A program made the position numbers and the translations under genes. 52,500 nt of DNA from Neocallimastix lanati (nom. inval.) (lineage: Eukaryota > Neocallimastigomycota > Neocallimastigomycetes > Neocallimastigales > Neocallimastigaceae): the NCBI GenBank assembly GCA_016946835.1, contig JACVTC010000020.1, positions 445,001-497,500 of the forward strand. The letters run 5' to 3'. A model generated the notes under the pieces. That model was not told where the DNA came from and made no database searches. It was given only the letters and a program-made list of their open reading frames with translations. Shown piece after piece: positions 38,788-50,418 of this stretch (position 1 is its first letter; the number at the start of each line of letters is the position of its first letter).

Positions 38788-39312
38788 AAAAAGGAAAAGA
38801 GGTCAATTCATTAAGGTTCATTAAATAAAAAAAACCCTCTGGGGTTTTACTTGAAGGGTTAGGGATTAAATGATACTCCGTCAGGTAGGTAATGTTTTTT
38901 AATATTTCTAACACTTTAAGAATTCCATGGCGTAAGCCCAAGTCTGAGAGGATTACAATTTCCCGCTCCTCTGGGATGGCAAGGACGCCACCTGTAGTGG
39001 GCTCTGCTTTCCCTTTGAGGATCGTATAGAGTGTTTCTCTATGAAGTTTCTTGGTTTATGGGGAGTTGCGAGCGTCGATGCCGTAGACGCCGTACCGTTA
39101 TGACAGTTAAACATACACCTATATTAACATATGGAAAGAGACAAAAGTCTTCAATCTAAAAAAAACAAAACAAAAAAAAAAAACTCAATAAAATAATAAT
39201 AGATTGTCAATATTTAGAATAATTTAAAATTAATTTAAATTATTAATAAATACAAGGATCTAGTATAAATCCAAAAGATGAATAGTGATGGACAGCATTA
39301 ATAGATGCTATA

Positions 39313-39356
<44 letters not shown>

Positions 39357-39385
39357 GTGATATAATCAAATTTCTGATTGAAAAA

Positions 39386-39420
<35 letters not shown>

Positions 39421-39560
39421 AAAATAAAGTTGATATTGAAATATTTTTTAACTAAAAAGGGAACGAACCTAAGAACATTTATAATTAATAAAATTTTACA
39501 GTTAAAAAAATAAAAATAAAAATAAAAATAAAAATAAAAATAAAAATAAAAATATAAAAA
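38501..39560. repeat. Recent tandem duplication, copy 2
   Basis: Near-identical to 37339-38420, offset about 1.16-1.18 kb. About 80 bp of non-duplicated sequence (38420-38500) separates the copies. Confidence 0.95.
38835..39183 (+). mobile_element. SINE-like poly(A) retroposon, copy 3
   Basis: Nearly identical to copy 2 because it was carried along in the tandem duplication, not separately inserted. Confidence 0.85.
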
Positions 39561-40074
39561 AAAATATCCAAAATTGTTTAAATTGTTTTGCCAAATATTA
39601 TTATAAATATCACTATTCATTTATACATTCAAAAATTTATATTTTGATCCTCATTAGTTGATGTAAACTTTTTATATTTTTTTTTTCTTTCCTACTTATT
39701 TATTTTATTTATTATTAACATATCTATCTATCTATTTATTTATTTATTATTTACTTTTTAATTAATTTTTTATTATTTATTACTTATTATTTATTATTAT
39801 TTATTATTTATTACTTATTATTTATTATTTATTATTCAATTATTTATTATTTATTACTTATTGTTTATTATTATTTATTATTTATTACTTATTATTTATT
39901 ATTTATTATTCAATTATTGATTATTGATTATTTAATTATTTAATTATTGATTATTTTTAATTATTTATTTAAAAATGTTTATGTTAATATTCATATATAA
40001 ATATTGATTATTTATATCTTTATATATTAATTATGTCATTTTGGCATTTTATTTAAACATTATTTTAAAATAAA

Positions 40075-40180
40075 TAAATAAATAAATAAAAAAGTAAGAA
40101 AGAAAAAAAGAAAGTAAGAAAGAAAGTAAGAAAGAAAGAAAGTAAGAAAGAAAGAAAGAAAGAAAGAAAAAAGAAAAGGA
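40075..40180 (+). repeat. Purine tract, GAAA/GTAAGAAA repeats
   Basis: About 85 bp almost free of C, built from AAGAAAGTAAGAAAG units. All-purine mirror-like tracts of this kind can form triplex DNA (general knowledge). Confidence 0.85.
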
Positions 40181-41984
40181 ATAGAAGAAATCACATACTA
40201 ATTGATAAGGGTTATCAATTTGCTTTAGAAACAATCCAAAAGATTAGGTTATATTAATAGATTATAGTTTTTTTTAAAATGAAAACAAATAATTTTTTTT
40301 TTTAAATTAAATAAATATTATTTTAAATTTTATTATTTGGTTATAAAATGTTAAGTATAATTATATCGATATCTATAGATATTCCTTTTTAAATAACCAA
40401 ATAATTTTAAATGTATATTTTTTATTTTATTTTATATATCTTCATATATTTATAGAGAAATTTATATCAATTTAATGTACTACTTAATTTTTATAAATTT
40501 AGATTTTAAAAATTCTAAAACCAAAGTATCAAATTGTTAGAGAATATTAAAAAAAAAAAATAAAATAAAATAAAACAAGGCATATTAACATTATAAATAA
40601 TTTGATTTATTTTTATTTTATTTTTATTTTATTTATTATATTATGTTATATTTTTTAATAATTCATATAACTAATATTATTATTATATTATTATAAAAGG
40701 TGTATATCTGTTATCATAAAAATGATTTAAAATATATTTCATACTATTTTTTTTTTTTTTTATTATTTTTTTCCCCTCTTAACAAATATTTAAAAAAGTT
40801 TAAATCCAAAGAAAAAAATTAAAACATAAAAATATTAAAAATAAAAATATTTTTCTAATAAATTAAGTTATAAAATAAAGAAATAGAAGAAAATTTAAAA
40901 AATATTATATTTATTATACTTTTTTTTTTTTTATTTTTTTTTAAAAAAAAAAATTAAATTTTATTTATAAATAATAAATAAAATAAATTAATATGAAAAT
41001 AACTTTTATTATTATTATTATTATTGTTATTATTGTTACTACATTATTAACATTATTAACATTATTATTATTTATTATTTATTATAAAATTAACTTATTA
41101 TTTATTATAATTATTATTTATAATTATTATTTATTATTTATAATTATTATTTATTATAATTATTATTTATTATTATTATTTATTATAATTATTATTTATT
41201 ATTTTATTTTATTAATAAAAGTTTTATGTAACTAACAATTATAATAATCTAATCTTTTATTATAGTTTGAAATTATTAAATTAGTTATTTGCATTTATCA
41301 ATATATATAATAAATTTTCTTTTTAATTTTTATTTTATTTTTATATATATATATTTATTATGATATTTATTTATATATATATTTATTATGATATTTATTT
41401 ATATATATATTTATTTATTATAATGTATATTTATTTATTCAATTATTTGTATTATTCAATTATTTAATTATTTAATTATTAATTATTTAATTATTTAATT
41501 ATTCAATTATTTAATTATTTATTTTTCAAAGTCATAAAAATATGCTTCAAACATAGAATTCTTTTCATAGAAACTAAAAATTCTTACAACATAAATAAAA
41601 ATTATTTTAATATTTTTTAATATTTTTTAATATTTTTTTTAATTTTTTTTTAATATTTTTTTAATATTTTTAAAAATTTTTTTTTTTCTCTTTTTTGTAT
41701 TCTTTATTTATTCCAAAACTTTAAAAAAAATTTCAAAAGAATTAATAAAAAATAATGGTAAACATTTTTATTTTTATTTTTTAGTGTTCAAACTTTAAAA
41801 TTATGAAAAATAAAATCTTTAAATTAAACTTTTTTAATTTATTATTACATTTTGTGTTACATTAATTTAATTTAATTTATTGGCCAAAAAATTATTTTTT
41901 TATTATTTAAATTTTTTTTTTTTAGCGGTAATCAAATTTTTTTTTTTTTTTTTTTTTATTTAATGGTTAAACTCGTAATTCCAT

Positions 41985-42300
41985 TTTGTTTTATTTCATC
42001 TGTACTGGTACATTTCTTACTATTTATTTTATTTCATCTGTACTAGTACATTTATATTTCTTATTATTTATTTTATTTTTTATTATTTTTATTATTAATT
42101 TTATATCTATTCTTTATTTTATAGTTATTATAATTTATTAATTTTATTATTGATTATATATCTATTCTTATTATTTTATAGTTTATATTTTTTTCATTAT
42201 TTTTATTATTGATTTTATATCTATTCTTTATTTTATAGTTCATGTTTTTTTAATTATTTTATTTTAATCTGTACTTTTACATTTCCACTATTTATTTATT
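41985..42300. repeat. Degenerate tandem repeats with a TGTACTRGTACA palindrome
   Basis: TTTTATTTCATCTGTACTGGTACATTTCTTACTATT recurs after about 40 bp as TTTTATTTCATCTGTACTAGTACATT. Then an ATTGATTTTATATCTATTCTTTATTTTATAGTT-type unit occurs three times (about 42088, 42143, 42205), and TAATCTGTACTTTTACATTTCC reappears near 42265. Confidence 0.7.
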
Positions 42301-43184
42301 TATTTTTTATTAATAATTTTAATAACTTTAAATAGTATTATTTTTGTTTTGTTTCGTTTTTTGCTTTATTAAAAATAGATTAATTCATCATATCATATTA
42401 TATCATTAGTAACTTTATTTATAATTATTATGATAAAGCATTTCCTTTGATGGAAATTTTATTAAACCTATTCAATTTATTATGATATATCATTTGTACT
42501 GCTAAATATATTCTGTATCAATACAATTTATATTCTATAGATACTGTTTATTATTATGATTTGACTAAATGTATAAAAATATTAATCTATTTATCATGCA
42601 TATCATATTATTAATAATATAAACAATATATTTTTCTATATATTATATTATTATATCATTTATTATTATTTATTATTTATTTATTTATTAATATTTATTT
42701 ATTTATTTATTAATATTTATTTATTTATTAATTATTAGTCAATTTATTATTTATTAGTATATTTTACAATTTCATAACATATTAATTAATTTAATTATTT
42801 ATATATTTTAAATTTAATCAATGTAACATAGTTAACTTTTTTATTATTTCAATGAATTCCTTAATTTATTTCTATTAATATAAAGGTGTAACATATTAAA
42901 TTAATAATCATTACTATCACTGAATAATAATAAGAATATTAAATATGAATTATTATGTATTATTATGTATTATTATGTATTATTATTATGTATTATTATT
43001 ATGTATTATTATTTTAATTATTTATTTTAATGATTAATTATTATTTATTATTATTATTTATTAAACTTGCTATTTATTGGTTGATTAATTGATTTTAAAT
43101 TTTTTTTTTTTTTTAATTTAATAATATTAAACATAAAATATTACTTGAAATTTATTTTTTTATACATTTGATCTTGCATAATAA

Positions 43185-43325
43185 ATATAATAAATAGTAT
43201 ATATATATAATAAATAGTATATATATAATAAATAGTATGTATATAATAAATAGTATATATATAATAAATAATATGTATATATATAATAAATAGATATATA
43301 TAATAAATAATAAATAAATATATAT
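43185..43325. repeat. Minisatellite, TAATAAATAGTATATATA unit
   Basis: Six or seven imperfect units of about 18-22 bp with TA-run length variation. Confidence 0.85.
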
Positions 43326-43559
43326 ATTTTTGATTAATTATTTATTGAATTAATTTAAAGTTATCAAATGATTGCATGTTGAGTTATATCTAAGGTAAAA
43401 GGATCATTTTTATTTTAAATGATAATATTTCATCCTATTTATAATAGTATAGATATTATATATATTTATATTCATATAATATGTATAGTTTAATATTTGA
43501 ATATTTATTTATATTTATTTATATATCTATATCTATTTTATTTTTATATTATTTTATAT

Positions 43560-43802
43560 TCATTTCTATATTATTATTTATTTTATATTATTATTTATTT
43601 TTATATTATTATTTATTTTATATTATTTTATATTCATTTCTATATTATTATTTATTTTATATTATTATTTATTTTATATTATTATTTATTTTATATTATT
43701 ATTTATTTTATATTATTATTTATTTTATATTATTATTTATTTTATATTATTATTTATTTTATATTATTATTTATTTTATATTATTATTTATTTTATATTA
43801 TT
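43560..43802. repeat. 17-bp tandem array TTTTATATTATTATTTA
   Basis: About 12-13 near-perfect 17-bp units. The 51-bp translated period explains two overlapping open frames rich in Tyr, Phe, Ile and Leu. Confidence 0.92.
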
Positions 43803-45179
43803 TCTTTACTATTTCCACATAATTTTTACTCTCTATTATTGTTTGTTACTTCTATTGACAAGTAAAATGCATTAAAACTATTTTTAATTTTTCATTCTTC
43901 TTTTGTTAATTTTCATCTATTCAATCATTTAAAATTTTATTGGTATCAATGAAAATTGTACTCATCTGTTGCCTCAACTTTTTTTTTTTTTTTTTGTCAT
44001 CCAAAATTTATTTTCTTTTCTATTTTATTATAAAAATAATAATTAATAATAATTAATAATAATATTTATTTATTTATTATTTCATTATTTTTTTTATTAT
44101 TATTTCATTATTTATTTAATAAAAACTTTTTTATTATTATTTCATTTCATTATTCAATTCTTAATTATTTTATTATTTATTATTTTATTATTCAATTATT
44201 CAATTATTAATTCTTAATTATTCCACAATGTTTTTATTTTTATTTTTATTTTCTCAGAGTATCATTATTTCTAATTAAAATTAAATATATATATAATTAA
44301 ATATATATATATTATACAATATATAAAATGTATTATTTAAAATTAATATATAAATAAATAATAATAGAAACAAATTCAGCATAGCGAAGGTATGCCTATG
44401 TACTACTTAATAACTACAAATATAAATATTTTATTCAAGAGGAAAAGGTTATTGAATAGAAGGAAGGTTTTCATTGCCTTTTTGAATAATTAAAATAAAA
44501 ATATAAAAATTTATTTTGATATTATATATATATAAAAAAAAAAAAAAAAGAATAATAAAATTTTATTATTCATCTCTTTAAATCCCTACCTATAAAAAAT
44601 TAACAATATGCAGATTTATAGGATAATATTTAACAATTTCATAAATAAATAAAAATTATTTTTTATATTATTTATTTATTTATTTAATTAAAATTTATTA
44701 ATTTATTTATTTAATTAAAATTATTTATTTTTTTATTTATTTATTTTTTTTGTTTTTAGAATTTTTGTGTTTTTGGAAAAGACACAACATAAATTATAAT
44801 AATTAATAATTAATAATTAATAATTTTTTATATAAAAATTTAAAATTTAAAATAATTATATAATAATAAAATGAAACTCTTTTTTTTTTCATTCTCTTTT
44901 ATATATTTTTTGTATCCTTTCTAAAGATTAAATACGTTAAATGCATTTTTATTTATATTTAATAAATACATTAAATAAAATAATGGATGGAAAAAAAAAA
45001 GATAGGAAAGGGAAAGGAAAAAAAACATTAATTATTATTATTATTATTATTTTTATTATAATTTATTATAATTCTAAAAGTTTATAGTAATGAGTTTATT
45101 TAATAGATATTCTCTCTTCTTTATATAAACATGAATTCTTTATTATAAATTCTTTATTTTTTTATTATTTGTTTTAAAT

Positions 45180-45310
45180 TATTAAATCTTTATTATTATA
45201 TCTTTATTATTGTATCTTTATTATTAAATTTTTATTATTATATCTTTATTATTGTATCTTTATTATTAAACTTTTATTATTATATCTTTATTATTAAATC
45301 TTTATTAGTT
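45180..45310. repeat. Minisatellite, ATCTTTATTATTRTA-type unit
   Basis: About eight imperfect 15-17-bp units alternating TATATCTTTATTATTG and TAAATYTTTATTAT. Confidence 0.85.
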
Positions 45311-46067
45311 ATGATTATTTTCTTAACTCCTGTAGTTCGTTAAAATCTTTATTATTTATTATTACTTTTTATCTCCTATTTTTTAATAAATCCATATATT
45401 TTATGACTTCATAATTCATTTTATTCTTTATTGTAAGCTTCTTGACTAATCTTTATTATGAAATATTTTAAATTGTTCATTTAATCTATTCTTCATTATA
45501 TAATTTTTATTATTTAATATAACTTTATTCTTTTTTTTTTTTTTTTTAAATTATTAAATCTTTATTATTTATTTATGATTGAATATGCCATCATTGATTA
45601 TTTGTTATGAATTTTTTATTATTTACTATTGATTAGTAAAACAAGATTATTAATTATTGAATTTTCATTTATAAAAAAAATTTATTAAATCGTATTATCT
45701 ATAATTTATTATGAAATAGGGTTTTGTTTTATATCTTATAACATATTAATGAAAGACAGTATCATTTAATGAATAAATAGTATATCTATTCTATATATTA
45801 ACACATGAATAATAATTAACATCTTAAATTATAATCTATATCTATTTATATATTCATTAAACTTCATAATTAACATGATTTATTGGAGTATTTATTATGG
45901 AATAGACTACTGCTATTAGATATCAATATATTGCAAGTGTACTATACAATTGATTAATTATTATAATTACTTAAACTTTAATTTATAGTTTAAATCTTAA
46001 TTTATATGAATTTCATCCATCCATTATGGATAAATCATGGTCCATAATAAATAATTAAATTATTGAA

Positions 46068-46270
46068 TAATTAAATAATAAATAATAATAATAATAAATA
46101 ATTAAATAATAATAATAAATAATAAATAATAAATAATAAATAATAAATAATAAATAATAAATAATAATAAATAATAAATAATAAATAATAAATAATAAAT
46201 AATAAATAATAAATAATAAATAATAATAATAAATAATAAATAATAATAATAAATAATTAATAATAAATAA
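46068..46270. repeat. (AATAAAT)/(AATAATAAAT) array
   Basis: Dense AATAAAT heptamer-like repeats with AAT insertions; reverse-complement counterpart of the TTATTTA family at 23.6 kb. Confidence 0.92.
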
Positions 46271-48859
46271 GTAACTAATAATAATAATAATAAATAAATA
46301 GTAAATAATATATAATAAATAATAATATTTTTATTATTATTATTAATAAATAATAATAACTATATTAAATAATAAATAATATTTTTATTATTATTAATAA
46401 ATAATAATCACTATATTAATATAAATAATAATAATAATAATAATAATTTGAATTCTTGCTGATTAAATGTTTTACCTTCCATTGTATAGGGTACAGTATA
46501 CTCCACTTGCTAATTAAAAAAATATTAATAATGTATACATTTCATGTATTACATTTATCATTCAATTAATATAATACTGTTTGGTTGTTGAATTAAATTC
46601 AATAGAATATTAAAAAAAAAAAAATTCATATATTTACAATTCCACGTTAAAATGTTTTTTTTTTTTTTTTTTTTTATATATATATAATATTTAATATTTA
46701 ATATTTATTTAATGTATATGATATATAATATAATTTTTAAAATATATTGCTATTATATATACAAATATTTTAGTTTTTCAAGTCATTTATTATATATTTA
46801 ATAATTTATTAAAGTCATTGTCAATAATAATAATTTGATTCAAATTTATTAATAGATTCATAATAAATAAGAGTATATAATAGATTTACAAAATGAATAA
46901 AATCAAATATATTTTAATATATGCATTTAATTATTGATAGTATAATAAATGATATATATTTGTATTAGAATTGGATTTAAATATATATATATAAAAAAAA
47001 AGATACCCAAATTCTAATTTTATAATAATAAATACTATTAAAACTATTAAATTTAATTTCTTTAATTATTGATAAATTTGTTAATTTATATAATTATTAT
47101 AATATAATTAGTATTATATATTTTAAATATATTAAATATATTATTTTCCAATATCAATTCTTTATTTTTATTTTTTTTTATTTTATTTTGGAAATTAATA
47201 TTTATAATATTAATAATTATTATTATTATTATTCTTTTTCATTTATTTAATGTTATATATATTTTATTTATTAATAAAATATAATTAATATATATTCATA
47301 TAATTATTACTTCATTAGATAATATTATAATATTTAATAATTATTTATTTATTAATATATTTATTCATTTATTTAAGTCATCCTTAATAATAATACATAT
47401 ATTATTTATATCGATATTTATATATATATTTATATAATTAATTTTTTTTTTTAAAAAAATAATTTTTATTTTTTATTTTTTTTAGTTTTAAAATTTTTTT
47501 TTTTTTTTTTAAAATATTTATTTATGTATTTATTATTATTATTATAAAAATAGATTGTTATTATTATATAATAATTTAATTTTTAAATGTTCGAACGTTT
47601 GGAATAAAATCAGTATATTCCTTATTCACATTTCGTTTTTTTTTTTTTTTTTTTTTATTTTTTTTTCAATCATTGTAAATTAATCGAGAAGAAAGAAAAA
47701 AAAAAAAAAAAAATTCAATGAAATAAATATCGGATATTATGCTTTATATATAAAGATGATAATAGAATTTAATATATAATAATAATTTTAATAATAATAA
47801 TAATAATAAAATATATATATATGTAAACAATTTATTTAAGTTTAAATAGAATAATAATATAAAATAAACAATAAATAAATAATTAATTAAAAAAAAAAAA
47901 AACAATAAACAAACTATAGTTATTGAAATCAAATAAAACAGTAATAAAAACGTTACTTATATATTTAATTTAAATTTATTTATAATCAACTATTACAATT
48001 CAACGATGTAATTATCTATAATTTTATTATTATTATTATTATTATTAAAATTAGTGATTTCTTAAATTTGTGGATAAAGACAAAAGCTATGGAACAAAAC
48101 TTTCATTGGAAAAAAAAAACTTAAATTTAACAAAAAAAAAAAAAAAAATAATAAAAATATACTATATATATTATAATAACTTTATATCAATACAAAAGCG
48201 TATATTTTTTATACATTTAATATACAATTCTTCAAAAAAAAAAAAAAAAAAAGCATAAAAAGATATATAACATTTTTATTTAAAGGCAAAATTATATCAA
48301 TTAAAGAAAATTAAAATTTCATTTTTAAAAAATTAAAAATACTATACAATGGCAAAAAAAAAAAAGTTACAATGTAAACAAAAAAAATATATATATATCA
48401 AAAAAAAAATAATAATTGTTTCTTTGTTTAAAGTTAAACACATTTATATGAAATTTTTGTAGGATATAAACATTATTTATATATTTTCAGACAACAAAAC
48501 AAAAACGAAAAAAGTAAACAATAAAAAATCATGAAAATAAAAAAAAAAATACTTTATCTTTATATTTCAAGATTTATATATATATACATATATTTATTTT
48601 TATAATATAATAAAAGCTAACAATATTATATATATAATGAACAACAATAACAATACTATATGAATTTTACATATCTACAATATTACTTCAATAAATTGAA
48701 TTTATTAGTAATAAAATAATATTATAAACGAAACTTCAATATATCAAAATATCCACAATTTAAAAATTACTTTCTTTAGTAATAAAGAATTAATATATAT
48801 AAGATAAATATTAATATAAATTATTATCTATTCATTTTTAATACCAAAATTAAAAATAG

Positions 48860-50363
48860 GGAACAAGTTATAGATTATGATTGGATTGAAATAAATGATC
48901 CACAATCTTCAAGATCCTTTTATGCTAATATTAAAAGTGGTGAATGTTTATGGGAAAGACCGGCTAATGCAAAGATGTAAGTATACATTTTATTAAAAAT
49001 ATATGTGAATTTTTACTTTGCTTTGATATTATATTTTTGTTAATAATAATTAAATAAACATAAAATTTAATATAAATATTATAAATTATAAAATTAAAAA
49101 CAAAATTATAGAAAAGAAAAAGATAGTAATGGTGATGAATGGTGGGAACTCTTCGATAATAATCATGGTTTAGTAAGTATTTTATAATACATAATATAAA
49201 TAAAATAGGATAACATAGTTTGATACAATATTTGATATAAAGATTTTTATTATAAAAATATATATTAATTTAAAATTTACTAAATTATTATTATATTAGC
49301 CATACTATTATAATTTAAAAACTAGAAAAACCGAATGGAAACGTCCAGAAAATGGTATAATAAATATATTTTGTATTATTAGTCATATTATATACAGTTT
49401 AAACTATTTTTTATAGTTTTTGAAATAATCGTATGGTAAAAAATTAATTAAAATTTATTAAATAATTTAAAATTAAAGTTACTATTATTCCCCTTATTGC
49501 AATTCAAAATACAACTCTTGCAGTTTCTATGCAAATGAGGCTTCAAAAAGGTGGAAGTCAAATGAATAATGAACCAATGGTAACTTTATTATTATTATTA
49601 TTGTTATATATATATATTAAAAATAAAAACTTTATACTCATTCTATATTTTGTTATATATATATTTATATTTTATAAATTTATTATGAATATTTTTCATT
49701 AATTTTTATTTTTTATTATTAATTTTTCAAATTAACATTTTATTTTTATTCAAAATGGGAATGTTTAATATCTTTGGGAAACTTTTAAACTATTTTTTAA
49801 TAAATAAATAAATAATAATAATAACAAACAAATCAATCAATAAATATTAATGAATTTAAATAAATTAGGAACCAAGTCCATCATTTGATCAAAATCAACA
49901 AAGACCAGTTCGTATTGATAATACATCACCAAAATCTGCTAATGCAGCTATGATCGGTAGAACTCAAGGCATTAGTAGTCCAGTAATTAATAATGGTAAG
50001 AATCAAATTTATCCCATTTTTTATTTATTTATTAATAATTTTGAATAATAATAATATTATTAATAATATTTTAATTATTAATTATATAATTAATAATATT
50101 AAAATAATTATAATATTATTTATTATGATAATATATAAATATAATATTTTTTTATATTATACTTATATGCAATATGTCATATTTGGATAAATTTTAAATG
50201 ATAATAAAATCGTTATATTTGATGACAATTCAATAAAAAAAAATTTATATATAAAATAATGATGCTGATATAAAAAATGTAAAATAATTTATTATTAATT
50301 AACGATAAATTTATAATGATAATAATGATAATGATATTAAAATGATGTAATAATTTAAATAAA

Positions 50364-50418
<55 letters not shown>

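Larger units (their letters stand above)
39620..48859. other. Gene-free low-complexity stretch of about 9 kb
   Basis: I found no exon-like segment. It holds the arrays listed separately (40075, 41990, 43185, 43560, 45180, 46060), ATTT/ATT runs at 39690-39960 and 41350-41520, and a small less AT-rich patch at 44378-44490 (GCATAGCGAAGGTATGCCTATG) of unknown origin. The right end should contain the promoter and first exon of the RhoGAP gene. Confidence 0.5.

Noticed and set aside
37482-38941. Two near-identical minus-strand frames starting MGLRHGILKVLEIL
   Set aside because: They lie antisense in the SINE-like copies and run into an A/T homopolymer. Their similarity comes from the tandem duplication, and the third family member does not conserve the frame.
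48070-48390. Possible first exon of the RhoGAP gene at 48070 (Lys-rich frame) or ATG at 48349 with a GTAAAC donor
   Set aside because: The first is low-complexity with no usable donor; the second leaves the wrong phase for the 48860 acceptor (hits a stop). The 5' end is left open.
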